Assembly: GCA_910578555.1 (NCBI GenBank)
Contig: CAJTPS010000014.1
Span: forward strand, 21,057-85,056
Direction: 5' to 3'
Source of the DNA: an uncultured Lachnospiraceae bacterium
GTDB taxonomy: Bacteria; Bacillota; Clostridia; Lachnospirales; Lachnospiraceae
DNA length: 64,000 nt
Below, piece after piece: positions 7,913 to 17,670 of this stretch. The number at the start of each line of letters is the position of its first letter. Position 1 is the stretch's first letter. The position numbers and the translations under genes were made by a program. The notes beneath the pieces are model-generated. The model saw only the letters and a list, made by a program, of their open reading frames with translations. It was not told where the DNA came from and did not search any database.

Positions 7913-9800
7913 TACGTTCCCGCTTATTCTCATACATTTTCTCATCGGCTTCTTTTAACAGACTCTGATAATCCATATGCTCTCCTGTCAGACTGTATCC
8001 CATGGAAAATCTGAGAGGAACACTGACGTTATCCCCGAGTGCTGCAGGACTACTCTCCTGCAGTGTCTCCAGATTATGAATGGCATCAGTCAGTTCTTTT
8101 TCATCCTCATACTGGTACAGGAACAGAACAAACTCATCGCCGCCCAGTCTGGCCGCAATCGAACCGTGTGCCTTCCTGCTCGAAATCAACTCCGAAACCT
8201 TCTGCAGATAAACATCCCCCATCTCATGTCCGTACGTGTCGTTGATTACTTTCAGATTATCGGCATCGATCATGACGACCGCACTGTGACCGAGTTTCTC
8301 CGGTTCCGCAAACAAACCGTTCAGTTTCATTTCCAAGCCACGCCGGTTATACAGACCGGTCAGCAGATCGATATCCCTCTCGACTTCTATCTGCTTACGC
8401 TTCATGATCTCATCCGTCACGTCGATCACAACACCAAATATTTCATCGTTTTCCCGGACCTCTTCCAGCTTCACATATTGGTTCTTCACCTCATATATAT
8501 TGGCTTCCTCCGGAACAGGATGTTTTCGCAGACTGTCTATAAAATTACGGAATGCACTGCTGTCAGCAGTCAGCCGCTTAGCCTCCTCCTGTCCGAGTGC
8601 CAGTATCTGCGGCACATATTCGGTGATCCGGACACTCTGCATCTGCTCGTTGTATTCATATACGCCCATATACATGTTGGTTTTCCTGAGAACATATGAC
8701 ATCTTCCTGTTATTGTCGAGAAGGCTTTTTTTCATCTGATTAATATAACTGCTCAGTTCGGAAAATTCCCTGCTGCTGCGAATATCGATCAGCTCGTCCA
8801 GATTCCCCTGGGCGATGCTGTGCAGTTTCCGGTTCACATCCCGAATACCCTCTACCACATACTGATTCATATATCTTGTTACCGCCCAGGACAGAATCGT
8901 GGCTATGATAATAAGACATATCCCCGACGTAACCGTAGATCCCAGCACCCGTCGATACATCTGGCGGCTCAAGACTACTCTCCCGATATAGTTCGTGCCA
9001 ATTTTCTTAAAGGAACAGTAGGAATGCCTGCCGTTTATGACTGCATGAAATCCTTTCTGCCCGTCCGGAAAATCATCCGGTTTCAAGCCGATTTCCGTCA
9101 GATTCTTTCCTACGCAGTCCGTCTCCGTAGACCCGATGATCATCCCGCTCTCTGCTGCGATCGCATAATACTGTGCATCGGGATTCACCCGGATCAGCGA
9201 AAACAGATATGACAGTTCATTTTTCTGTGTCACCTTCATGACATTGACCGGCTCCATCCCCACCTGTACTATAAATTTCCCGTTCTTACTCCAGAGAGCC
9301 GAATACTGCATCAGCTTCGCCTCCGCAGTATTCGGCGTGATCTCCTGCACTAGCTTTAGTGACTTATCCTCCAGCATAGGCTTGAAGAAATGCATCTGCT
9401 CTCCCGAGTCAAACGTATAGTCATAATATTTCGGATGCGTTCCTGTAAAAATACGCCCTGTTTCATCAAAAATATGTATTTCGTCCACTTCCATAAATTG
9501 CGCAATATGTTTCAACTCATCAACACTCCCCAGCACGGAGGGATCGTCTTCGATGATATAAGCGATAGCTTCCGCATTGTGCAGACATGTCTCACTGTAC
9601 TCCACTCTGATCTCTTCCAGTTCTTCCTGATTGCGAATCAGAAGCTGCTCGATCTGCTGAAAGATCCCCACCGCTCCCTCATAAGACTGTCTCTGTTCAT
9701 TGGCTATCTGGATATACACTATGATAATCAATAAAAGTGCCACCAGCACACATGTAGTCAGCCGCATATACCGGCTGATAATTTCTTTAAGCGTCCGCAC
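7887..9800 (-). CDS. Membrane diguanylate cyclase with extracellular sensor, HAMP and GGDEF
   Basis: The 637-residue protein has an N-terminal membrane segment (about 12-32), an extracytoplasmic sensor region of about 240 residues, a second membrane segment near 280-305, a HAMP-like linker, a PAS-like stretch around 370-450 and a GGDEF domain from about 470. The active-site loop is intact (ARLGGDEFVLFL). No RxxD inhibitory site is seen five residues before it. It should make cyclic di-GMP in response to an external ligand. A clear promoter lies at 9884-9912. Two other proteins in this window have cyclic di-GMP-type domains (2203-3474 and 45657-47648). Confidence 0.92.
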   Translation of the reverse strand: MRTLKEIISRYMRLTTCVLVALLLIIIVYIQIANEQRQSYEGAVGIFQQIEQLLIRNQEELEEIRVEYSETCLHNAEAIAYIIEDDPSVLGSVDELKHIAQFMEVDEIHIFDETGRIFTGTHPKYYDYTFDSGEQMHFFKPMLEDKSLKLVQEITPNTAEAKLMQYSALWSKNGKFIVQVGMEPVNVMKVTQKNELSYLFSLIRVNPDAQYYAIAAESGMIIGSTETDCVGKNLTEIGLKPDDFPDGQKGFHAVINGRHSYCSFKKIGTNYIGRVVLSRQMYRRVLGSTVTSGICLIIIATILSWAVTRYMNQYVVEGIRDVNRKLHSIAQGNLDELIDIRSSREFSELSSYINQMKKSLLDNNRKMSYVLRKTNMYMGVYEYNEQMQSVRITEYVPQILALGQEEAKRLTADSSAFRNFIDSLRKHPVPEEANIYEVKNQYVKLEEVRENDEIFGVVIDVTDEIMKRKQIEVERDIDLLTGLYNRRGLEMKLNGLFAEPEKLGHSAVVMIDADNLKVINDTYGHEMGDVYLQKVSELISSRKAHGSIAARLGGDEFVLFLYQYEDEKELTDAIHNLETLQESSPAALGDNVSVPLRFSMGYSLTGEHMDYQSLLKEADEKMYENKRERKKAAALSK

Positions 9801-9858
9801 GAATCTCTCCTTGTCCTGAGCAATGCTGCCATATGCTCTGTAATTTGACCAGTATGCT

Positions 9859-9912
9859 GCTATACTAAATGAAAAACATGGTTAGTATAGCATAACACTC
9901 ATATCCTGACAA
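9859..9912 (-). promoter_or_regulatory. Promoter and palindrome upstream of the diguanylate cyclase
   Basis: On the minus strand TTGTCA (9907-9912) and TATACT (9884-9889) are 17 bases apart, with a TG extension before the -10. A perfect 10-base inverted repeat, GCTATACTAA/TTAGTATAGC (9859-9868 and 9882-9891), covers the -10 and the start point, so a dimeric regulator may bind here. The -35 sits at the border of the RNHCP-derived repeat. Confidence 0.7.
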
Positions 9913-10132
9913 CAAAAAACAATTCAAAAAAGAGTATCTGTTCTTCTCGATTCGCTCAATTGGAAAAGGCGGCGCCGCAAGCGGCCTCATCGCAATCGAC
10001 ATCAGCTTCATGGGATTGTCATCCGCCGCTATGCGATTGGAACTGAAACCACCGCATATACGGCAGCGGTGAATGATCGCCCACACGGCTGCCGGCTCCA
10101 TAATACCCGCATACCTTACATGTAAATGATTC
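9909..10132 (-). pseudogene. Internally deleted copy of the RNHCP-domain gene
   Basis: This segment is a shortened copy of 15749-16185. Long stretches are identical or nearly so, including the 3' flank of the gene. At least three blocks are missing: the C-terminal codons and part of the 3' flank, a short block where CCCAC repeats flank the gap, and most of the N-terminal zinc region. No complete reading frame for the family remains. It forms the left border of the BspA-like gene, with the intact copy as right border. Confidence 0.85.
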
Positions 10133-10146
10133 CGCATGCCTTACTC

Positions 10147-13100
10147 TTACTTCCTGTTAATAAACAACTCCTTAAGACTGTTCATTGCATTTGCAATGTT
10201 CTCCACATAGGATTTCAGGGTCTTTCCTCTTAATACCATGGCCTTGATGGTAACGGCCTGGTTCTTGCTGCCCACTGCCATGCCTTTGTCTGCGGCTATG
10301 CCTTTGCCGCGGATCACTACTGTTGCCTTACCCTTGGCTGTGGCATTCGTCCAGGTCACATCATACAGGGACGGATCAACCACCGCGCCGCTTACCGTGA
10401 CTCTCACGTATACGGCATTCGGATCGTCCGGGGCGTTATCCGCCTCGGCGTTGTTGCCTGCCGGGGTATAGAACGTGCTGCCGTTGTACTCCAGCGACTT
10501 AAGCTGTGTGCCTGCCTTGTTAAAGAAGGTCACTTTCGCCCTGGTGAGGTTGACCGCGTTGTCCTTTTTCCGCACATAGTATGCACCCTCAAGGACCGCT
10601 TCTTCCGCCAAGCCGTAGCTGCCTGTCGCCTTCGGCGTTACCCTCACTTTGACCTTTGCCCAGCTGTCGCCCTCCGCTATGGTAATCTTTACTCTATTGT
10701 CTTCGACATATTTCGTGTCGTCCGCTGCATCTGACGCTGTCGCCCAGGCGTAGGATACCGTGTAATTGGAGGCTTTGATCGTCACTCCGTCAACAGTCAC
10801 GATGGGCACCGATTTGTATGCCTGATTCGCCCTGCCGTATACCTTGTCCGGAACCGTGACCACCGTATTGGCGGATGACAGCTTTGCAGCTGCGACTTTG
10901 AAGTTCTTTGATACCGCACTGCTGCCTTTATAGTTACCGAGGAAGGTGATCCTGAGACTTGCATCCCTCGTTCTGCTCACTTTCTTATGATTGCTGTAAG
11001 TGACCTTATAGTCCACGCCCGGTATCAGGATCTTATCATCCGTATCCGAATCTGTCTCCCCGAGGTATTTCACCACAAGGCTGTCCACCTCCGTCCCGGC
11101 TGCCCTGTATTCATATGTCTTCTCCTCATCAAAGGTCACTGAGAACCTGCTGCTGTCCGTGACCTTGAGCGGGCTGATCCGGAAGCTCTTGTTTACGCTT
11201 CCGGTATACGCACCCATGCCCGTCAGCGTGAACTTTACTGTTCCGGCGCTGGTAAGGTCTGAGGTGCAGATGACGGTAAAGTCGGTCCCTTCTTTCAGGA
11301 TCTTCGTCTTGTCTTTGGCGTCCGTTACCGTGATCACGCCTGTCTGTTCCTGCGGCTCCGCTGCCGTGCCTGTGCCTTCACCGTTCTGCGGCTGCTGGAA
11401 CAGGCTGCTTAAATCCATGGCAGTGCCGTCATACACGGGCTTGAAGTTCTTGTCAATCTTCACCGCCAGCTTTCCGGCCGCACTTCTCTCGATGACCGTC
11501 ACTTTGATTGTAAAGCTGCTTCCCTCATAGTTGCCTGCTCCCTTTACGGTCAGGAGATTCGGGACACCCGGGGCTGTGGCTGCCGCATATTTGCCGTTGG
11601 CAAGTCCTTCCCCTTCCAGCTTGTAGTCTTTCGCGGTGAGCTTCTTCGTGCCGTTCATGATGACGGGTGTTACTTTTGTGTTGACTACTACAGTCATCTC
11701 TGTGGGATGTTCCGTATCCCTGTCGATGTCCGCGTTGATGATCGTGAAGTTGACCGCATTGGATGTCCCTGAGAAACTGCCCTTTCCCCTCACCGTCAGG
11801 GCCGCTGCAGTGCCGGGCTTTATGTTGTTCTTATATCCGATGGTGTAATCCTTCCCCGGGGTCAGGAGCGTTTCATTGTTATAGACTTCCACCGCGGGTT
11901 TGACTGCCAGCCCGGTATACTTGTAAACAGGCGTGGAGCCGTCCATATCATAATAGTCCGTGAAGCGGACATACACGCCGGTTTTCCTGCCAGGCTGCGC
12001 TATGGGAACATTCACGATGACATAGATCGTTTTCCCGTTAATAGTCAGTTTGATTTTCAGGCTGAGCTTTCCGGGCGCGTCCTGTGTCGCATCCACCCTT
12101 TCAAGTTCCTCTATGCCTTCCACCGCCACGTCTTCCCCCAGCGCTTCCTTCAGCGCGGCAAGGAGGTCTTCCAGTGTTGTTTCATTGGTAACCGTGATGT
12201 TCTTTAAGGCGTCTTCCACTGCCTTCTTTGCCGCCTCCGCCTCTTTGTCGGGGTCTTCTTCCCCGCCGGGCTTCGTGACCGGCACCTGGACCGACGCGCT
12301 TCCTGACACTCCGGCTTCCTCTCTGCTTGTAACCGGTATGGTCACTTTGATGCTGCCTTCCCTGTCTGCCGCCGGTTCTATCCGGATGTCCACTTCACCG
12401 ATTTCTATCTCATCAGTGCTGACTCCCGCTGCCTCTAACGCCCCGGCAACAGCTTCCGGGATGAGCGCGCTGATCTGTTCCGCGACCTCCTGGGCATTGT
12501 CATTGGTCACTTCCTTGTCCGCCAGCGCCTTGCTGACTGCATTCTTCAGCGCTTCTTCCACTGCTTTCTTCACTGCTTCCACTTTATCTGCGGGCGTTCC
12601 CGGCAGCCTGTCGATCGTCTTATCAACCGCCGCTTCGGCTGTTTCCGTACCGCTGGTGATCTTTATGTTTGCGGTAATACTGCCTGCCGCGTCCGTGGTC
12701 GCTTCTGTCTTCGCAAAATCTTCCACTTTCACGGTTACGTCTGTGCTGTCTATGTCTGCCTCTTCCAGTGCGGTTTTTACCGCTTCCGCAATGGCTGTCT
12801 CAAGGCTTTCCTTCGTGGTGGCGTTGGACACTGTGATGTCGGCCAGCGCTTTCTCCACTGCTTTCTTCGCCGCTTCCACTTTATCCTTGTCGGTCGGTGT
12901 GTCTGGTGCACTGTTCCCCAAAATATAGTCCGCCCACTCTGTCCATGCGCCTTTATATGTATCCGCAGTTCCTTCAGGCACCTTTATGCCTGTCATGTCG
13001 TCCACCACAAATTTACAGCCTTCAAAATGAGCCGTTTTCCCGCTTGACGATACTCCAAGCGTCGGCGGCGTGCTTCCCAGCATGGTTACGGTTTCCAGAC

Positions 13101-15399
13101 CCTCGCAGTTTTGAAATGCCATATGCCCAATACTTGTCACTCCGGCCGGAATCGTTATGCCTGTCAGACCCTTGCAGTTCTTAAACGCACAATCTCCGAT
13201 GCTTTTGACACCGGAAGGAATGGTAATCCTGCTCAGACTGCTACAGTTGTAAAACATGTATTGTTCAATGGCTGTCATACCGGTTGGAAGCGTTATCTCG
13301 TTCAAAGTGCTGCAGCCATTAAACGCCCATTCCCCTATGCTCTCCACACTGTCAGGAATCGTGAGCTTTGTCAGCTTACTACAGTTCATGAACGCATATC
13401 CCTCTATGGTTTTCACGCTGTCCGGGATGGTAATGCTTTCCACATTAACGCACGTTCGGAACGAATCCGTCTTTATGGTCTCTACGGCAGATTCAACATT
13501 CATTTCTATCTCTATGCTTTTGACTCCTTCTGCGTTACTGTTTCTCCCAAAATACGTCCAATCCTTCATCCCGGCATCCGACTCGATTGTCAGCTTGCCG
13601 TTTTTATCAAGCGTCCAGCCCTCGCCGGAAGCAAGGAACTCGTCCTCCGTGCCGTCTGTCCCGTCCGTAATATAGTCCGCCCACTCTGTCCATGCGGCTT
13701 TATATGCATCCAAGGTTCCCGCAGGCACCTTTATGCCCTTCGCGTTATCCGTCACGAATTTACAGCCTTCAAAATGGGCCGTCGTTTCCCTGTCTGGCAT
13801 TGCTGTAAGCGTCGGCGGGTTGTTTCCCAGCATGGTTACGGATTCCAGACCCTTGCAGCCTTTAAATGCCAAATATCCTATATTTTCCACTTTGTCCGGA
13901 ATCGTTATGCCCGTCAGACCCTCGCAGCCCATAAATACACCATATTTGATGTCCGTCACGCCAGACGGGATCGTTATGTCTGCCAGGCTGCTGCAACTCC
14001 TGAACGCCCATGCCCCGATGCTTGTCACACCATCCGGGATTGTTATGTCTGCCAGACTGCCGCAGTCGCTAAACATACCTTCCGGTATGCTTGTCATGCC
14101 CGATGGAAGCCTTACTTCTCTCAGATTGTTGCAGAACATAAACACATCGTTACCTATGTTCGTCACACTATCCGGAATCGTGATACTTTCCAGTGCACTA
14201 CAATACTGAAACGTGCCCGGTTCTATGTAAGTCACACTATCCGGAATTGTTATGCTTTTCATATTAGTGCACCCATTGAACATAGTCATATACAAGGCCC
14301 TTATAGGAGCATCCTCACACATTTCCATTTCTACACTGATTACTTTATCAGCATACGTCGTCACTCCCGAAGCAACCCAGGCCACCCTCCCATGATCTGA
14401 CACAATCGTCAGCTTACCGTCTTTATCGAGCGTCCAGCCCGTGCCGGAAGCAATGAGAGCATCCTCCGCGCCGTCTGTCCCATCCGTAATATAATCCGCC
14501 CACTCTGTCCATGCGGCTTTATATGCAGCCGCAGTTCCCGCAGGCACCTTTATGCCTTTCGTATTATCTGTCACGAACTTGCAGTAATTAAATGCCTCCG
14601 CTCCAATTGCTGCCGGAGTCTCTCTGAGCACGGTCACGCTTTCCAGACTTCTGCATTGCGCAAACACGGTATCCCCTATGCTTGTCACACTTTCCGGGAT
14701 CGTTATGTTCGTTAAACTTTGACAGCCCCAAAATGCACCAGTTTCTATCTTTGTCACGCTGGACGGAATCGTGATAGCTGTCAGCCTAACTTCAAAAAAT
14801 ACATTCTCTTTTATAAACGTCACACCGTCCAGCAGTTCTATCGTTTTTATTTGCTTCCTATCGTTATAGTTGTTCTCCCAGTTCGTCATCCCGGTATCCG
14901 ACGCAATCGTCAGCTTACCGTCAGTGTCCAACATCCAGCCCTCGCCGGAAACCGGGAGTTCTCCCGCCTGCGCCGAGACATCTACCGTCCCCATCACCTG
15001 CCGCTTCGCTGCCGTTCCATCCAGCTGCTGATCGTTGCTGCCGGTACCCTCTTCATCTTCTGCCGCCTGCTGTTTCTGCCCAGGCTCACCGTCCTGCCCT
15101 TCGGGCACGGGGTTTTCCGCCGGTTTCTTCGTTTCCCCGGCTTCTTCCGTATCTCCATCACCGGGTTGCTCTACCGCAGAATCTGCTCCGGTTTCTTCAC
15201 CGCCCGTTTCTGCTCCGCTCTCTTCCTCCGTCACCGTATTCCCGATAACGCTTTCCTCTGCCGCGTTATACCCCTCCCCGGCATTTTCCTGTGCCAGGAC
15301 GGTTAGCGGAACCGCATCCAGTGCCATCCCCGCAGCCAGCACCACCGAGAGCAGCAGCGCCATCGTTCTCTGCAACAGGTTTCCTTTCTTTTTTCTCAT
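10147..15399 (-). CDS. BspA-like leucine-rich-repeat surface protein
   Basis: The 1750-residue protein starts at an ATG at 15399 with GGAGG 9 bases upstream; an in-frame start at 15441 would spoil the signal peptide. Residues 1-36 form a signal peptide (MRKKKGNLLQRT, then a hydrophobic core, cut near VLA-QE). An acidic linker follows to about 135. Three blocks of BspA-type repeats (ITIPDSVTSIG.AF..C) come next. Each opens with GW.LD..GKLTI.SD and closes with GIKVP.GT and AWTEWADYI. Then come Ala/Lys-rich helical repeats (KVEAAKKAVE) and several beta-rich repeats (GKDYTIGYKNN). No LPXTG anchor or S-layer domain is seen at the C-terminus. Such proteins are exported and often bind host or matrix proteins. 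Confidence 0.9.
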   Translation of the reverse strand: MRKKKGNLLQRTMALLLSVVLAAGMALDAVPLTVLAQENAGEGYNAAEESVIGNTVTEEESGAETGGEETGADSAVEQPGDGDTEEAGETKKPAENPVPEGQDGEPGQKQQAAEDEEGTGSNDQQLDGTAAKRQVMGTVDVSAQAGELPVSGEGWMLDTDGKLTIASDTGMTNWENNYNDRKQIKTIELLDGVTFIKENVFFEVRLTAITIPSSVTKIETGAFWGCQSLTNITIPESVTSIGDTVFAQCRSLESVTVLRETPAAIGAEAFNYCKFVTDNTKGIKVPAGTAAAYKAAWTEWADYITDGTDGAEDALIASGTGWTLDKDGKLTIVSDHGRVAWVASGVTTYADKVISVEMEMCEDAPIRALYMTMFNGCTNMKSITIPDSVTYIEPGTFQYCSALESITIPDSVTNIGNDVFMFCNNLREVRLPSGMTSIPEGMFSDCGSLADITIPDGVTSIGAWAFRSCSSLADITIPSGVTDIKYGVFMGCEGLTGITIPDKVENIGYLAFKGCKGLESVTMLGNNPPTLTAMPDRETTAHFEGCKFVTDNAKGIKVPAGTLDAYKAAWTEWADYITDGTDGTEDEFLASGEGWTLDKNGKLTIESDAGMKDWTYFGRNSNAEGVKSIEIEMNVESAVETIKTDSFRTCVNVESITIPDSVKTIEGYAFMNCSKLTKLTIPDSVESIGEWAFNGCSTLNEITLPTGMTAIEQYMFYNCSSLSRITIPSGVKSIGDCAFKNCKGLTGITIPAGVTSIGHMAFQNCEGLETVTMLGSTPPTLGVSSSGKTAHFEGCKFVVDDMTGIKVPEGTADTYKGAWTEWADYILGNSAPDTPTDKDKVEAAKKAVEKALADITVSNATTKESLETAIAEAVKTALEEADIDSTDVTVKVEDFAKTEATTDAAGSITANIKITSGTETAEAAVDKTIDRLPGTPADKVEAVKKAVEEALKNAVSKALADKEVTNDNAQEVAEQISALIPEAVAGALEAAGVSTDEIEIGEVDIRIEPAADREGSIKVTIPVTSREEAGVSGSASVQVPVTKPGGEEDPDKEAEAAKKAVEDALKNITVTNETTLEDLLAALKEALGEDVAVEGIEELERVDATQDAPGKLSLKIKLTINGKTIYVIVNVPIAQPGRKTGVYVRFTDYYDMDGSTPVYKYTGLAVKPAVEVYNNETLLTPGKDYTIGYKNNIKPGTAAALTVRGKGSFSGTSNAVNFTIINADIDRDTEHPTEMTVVVNTKVTPVIMNGTKKLTAKDYKLEGEGLANGKYAAATAPGVPNLLTVKGAGNYEGSSFTIKVTVIERSAAGKLAVKIDKNFKPVYDGTAMDLSSLFQQPQNGEGTGTAAEPQEQTGVITVTDAKDKTKILKEGTDFTVICTSDLTSAGTVKFTLTGMGAYTGSVNKSFRISPLKVTDSSRFSVTFDEEKTYEYRAAGTEVDSLVVKYLGETDSDTDDKILIPGVDYKVTYSNHKKVSRTRDASLRITFLGNYKGSSAVSKNFKVAAAKLSSANTVVTVPDKVYGRANQAYKSVPIVTVDGVTIKASNYTVSYAWATASDAADDTKYVEDNRVKITIAEGDSWAKVKVRVTPKATGSYGLAEEAVLEGAYYVRKKDNAVNLTRAKVTFFNKAGTQLKSLEYNGSTFYTPAGNNAEADNAPDDPNAVYVRVTVSGAVVDPSLYDVTWTNATAKGKATVVIRGKGIAADKGMAVGSKNQAVTIKAMVLRGKTLKSYVENIANAMNSLKELFINRK

Positions 15400-15503
15400 A
15401 AAATAATTCCTCCATTCTGCACCTTCTTCTGTTTCTTCCATGCTGATTTTTCTTGATATGCAATTACTTTATCAAACCGGCACATAAGTACAACCCTTCT
15501 GGT

Positions 15504-15533
15504 ACAGTTTGTACTTTTAGGGGTACAGTTTGC
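15504..15533 (+). promoter_or_regulatory. Possible LytTR binding site upstream of the BspA-like gene
   Basis: Two 9-bp direct repeats, ACAGTTTGT (15504-15512) and ACAGTTTGC (15525-15533), are 12 bases apart, the spacing known for LytTR regulators. The first fits the published LytTR half-site pattern fully and the second at eight of nine positions. They lie about 105 bases upstream of the BspA-like start but read on the opposite strand to it. A LytTR regulator is encoded at 4943-5650. Confidence 0.5.
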
Positions 15534-15814
15534 AGTTTTACTTTGCATTCATAAGGTCATAAGGTCGATCACACTGTCCATCTGTACCGCCGCCGTGTCT
15601 GGGTGTTTTTCCATATGCACTTCGTAACCATGGAGTTTGAAAGGTTCAAACAGGCATGGAGCCAGTATTCGGGAGCCAGTGATATATGAGTCCGCAACTG
15701 GGTACATGTGGAACAACTATATAATTACGGAAGTGCCGTACGTAAGGTACAACAAAAAACAATTCAAAAAAGAGTATCTGTACATGATGATACTGCACAA
15801 ATACTCTTTTCTCA

Positions 15815-16249
15815 TTATTTGCAAACCTGTATGTTTCCTTCACCGCCCATCATCCTCGTCATCTCCTCGATTCTCTCAATGGGAAAAGGCGGCGCCGCAA
15901 GCGGCCTCATCGCAATCGACATCAGCTTCATGGGATTGTCATCCGCCGCTATGCGATTGGAACTGAAACCACCGCATATACGGCAGCGGTGAATGATCGC
16001 CCACTCGCCATTCTTCCTGACCCACACGGCTGCCGGCTCCATATGCCCGCCACAGTCAGATGCTCTGTCCCCGGGTTCTATATCCACATGCAGGCTGCTT
16101 AAACAGTTCGGACAATGATTTCTGTGATCGCTGCCCGCTCCTGCCGGCACGACCAGACGCCCGCATACCTTACATGTAAATGATTCATTACATGCATGTT
16201 TTTTATAGTAGCCTTTTTCAAAAGATTTTCTCTTGTTCTCTCTATTCAA
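15815..16249 (-). CDS. RNHCP-domain zinc-binding protein
   Basis: The 144-residue protein begins at a TTG at 16249 with GGAGG 8 bases upstream. It has cysteine pairs ESFTCKVCGRLV and RNHCPNCLSS, and later SDCGGHMEP and HRCRICGGF, which fit an RNHCP family zinc-ribbon protein. RNHCP proteins are small cytoplasmic proteins of unknown function. A partly deleted copy lies at 9909-10132, on the other side of the BspA-like gene. The gene looks intact here. Confidence 0.85.
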   Translation of the reverse strand: MNRENKRKSFEKGYYKKHACNESFTCKVCGRLVVPAGAGSDHRNHCPNCLSSLHVDIEPGDRASDCGGHMEPAAVWVRKNGEWAIIHRCRICGGFSSNRIAADDNPMKLMSIAMRPLAAPPFPIERIEEMTRMMGGEGNIQVCK

Positions 16250-16446
16250 TTGTCTGTCCTCCTAAAGATCGCTCAAAATGTTCCTGAAGCAAACATGTCG
16301 GGAGGAGATGTCTGACTTACACCAACCTCCCGGTCAGCGCGCCGACTCCTTATAATTATTGTTCTTCATGCAGCAGTTCTCCTTTTTTACCGAATACACA
16401 AGGTAACGGCTGATATCATGACTTCTTTACAGATATCAGCCGCCCG

Positions 16447-16716
16447 TCATTCTTTATACGCTCTGATAATCCTGCGTATGCTCTTCTCCGTCAGGAAATA
16501 TTTCCCGGATAATTCAGCAACCGTCACGCCGGACAGATACGCCTCATACATCTCTGCATTTCGGATCATCAGATCCTTTCTTGTCTCTGTCCCTGCTCCC
16601 CATGACTTGTGATAGCCCGATTTCCTCGGAATGTAGATCATCTGTCCGTCTACATATTGCTGCACCAGAGCAAGCACATCTTCCGGCAGAATATCCTCCG
16701 CCCTAATATAGCCCAT
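16447..16716 (-). CDS. CD3324-family small DNA-binding-like protein
   Basis: An ATG at 16716 has AGGAGG 6 bases upstream and gives 89 residues. The sequence YIRAEDILPEDVLALVQQYVDGQ and the following IPRK match a family widespread in Clostridia and known from C. difficile as CD3324. The C-terminal part (EAYLSGVTVAELSGKYFLTE, then KSIRRIIRAYK) resembles a helix-turn-helix of the Mor type, so DNA binding is plausible. An 11-bp hairpin (CGGCTGATATC/GATATCAGCCG) lies just downstream near 16407-16442 and may mark transcript end. Confidence 0.75.
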   Translation of the reverse strand: MGYIRAEDILPEDVLALVQQYVDGQMIYIPRKSGYHKSWGAGTETRKDLMIRNAEMYEAYLSGVTVAELSGKYFLTEKSIRRIIRAYKE

Positions 16717-17060
16717 GATCGCCCTCCTAATATTTATTTCTTCAGGATTCGCGATGGCTATAACAATCAATTATATTTTGTTGCAACAGCCATCGCTATG
16801 CAACCACTACATATCTCTTCATGCAAAAACCTCCATCTTGTTTCTTGTAAAAAAAGTCTTCTGTCCGAGCACCAAAACCCGGCTATGTATCCAGTATAAC
16901 AATACCCGCTAAATCGGGCAAGTCTCCTGTTCATTTAGAATTGTTTGTGTTCTATAAACCAAAATCCAGTCAGGTTGAATATATTTATAGCTGCCTTTTT
17001 GTCCTTCCAATGGTATAGTAACTACAGTACACTATTTTTCCCCGAAAGGACTCCAATAAA
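16717..17060. other. Intergenic region with a long-loop inverted repeat
   Basis: This divergent gap separates the CD3324-type gene and the SGNH hydrolase gene. It holds a perfect 9-bp inverted repeat, GCGATGGCT/AGCCATCGC (16751-16759 and 16788-16796), whose loop contains a second pair ACAA/TTGT. A TATAGT at 17014-17019 is a possible -10 for the plus-strand gene, with no convincing -35. No coding potential is apparent. Confidence 0.45.
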
Positions 17061-17591
17061 ATGAGAATATTATTCATCGGAAACAGCCACACCTACTACA
17101 ATGATATGCCTCATATGTTTGCGGATATCTGCCGCGAACATCATGTGGAGACAGAAGTCACCATGTTAGCCCACGGCGGCAAAGGATGGGATTTTCATGT
17201 GGAAGAACCAGAAGTAAGATTCAATATTTTATACGGCGAATATGATGCGGTCGTCCTGCAGCATGTCGCTCACCCTATGGGTGATCTGTCCGTCATGGCT
17301 CAGTGTGGCCGGAAACTGATCCGATGGGCGCAGGAAGCCGGTGCAAGACCTATTCTTTATATGACCTGGACCACTAAGGCGGACGGCGAAACAGCCCAGG
17401 AGACTATGAGTAACGCCTATCGTGAATTACAGAAAGAAACCGGCTGTGAATTAGCTCCTGTCGGTGAAAAATGGTGGGAATACCACAGAGCGCATCCCGA
17501 AATTGAACTGTATGCTATGGACGGGCAGCATGCATCCGAAGCTGGTTCACGGCTGGCGGCGGGTGTTATTGCGGAGGTAATTATGCGCTGA
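17061..17591 (+). CDS. SGNH/GDSL-type hydrolase
   Basis: The 176-residue protein opens with MRILFIGNSHTYYNDMPHMF, where GNSHT is the block I motif with the nucleophile serine at residue 9. The C-terminal DGQHASEAGSRLAA supplies the Asp and His of the triad. There is no signal peptide, so it should act in the cytoplasm, probably as an esterase or deacetylase; the substrate is not evident. An AAAGGAC site lies upstream of the ATG. It converges on the ArsA operon and is unlikely to share its transcript. Confidence 0.85.
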   Translation: MRILFIGNSHTYYNDMPHMFADICREHHVETEVTMLAHGGKGWDFHVEEPEVRFNILYGEYDAVVLQHVAHPMGDLSVMAQCGRKLIRWAQEAGARPILYMTWTTKADGETAQETMSNAYRELQKETGCELAPVGEKWWEYHRAHPEIELYAMDGQHASEAGSRLAAGVIAEVIMR

Positions 17592-17670
17592 TTCCACCAT
17601 CGTACTACTGAACACGCTGCCAAATATACGCTCCGTCTCAACCATCGCCGGAAGAGACACTTTTACAAAA

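Noticed and set aside
13111..14400. 429-residue plus-strand reading frame
   Set aside because: It is antisense to the leucine-rich repeats of the surface protein. Its repetitive look comes from those repeats.
9909..16185. Composite transposon around the surface protein gene
   Set aside because: The flanking copies derive from an RNHCP gene, not from an insertion sequence. No transposase or terminal inverted repeats were found.
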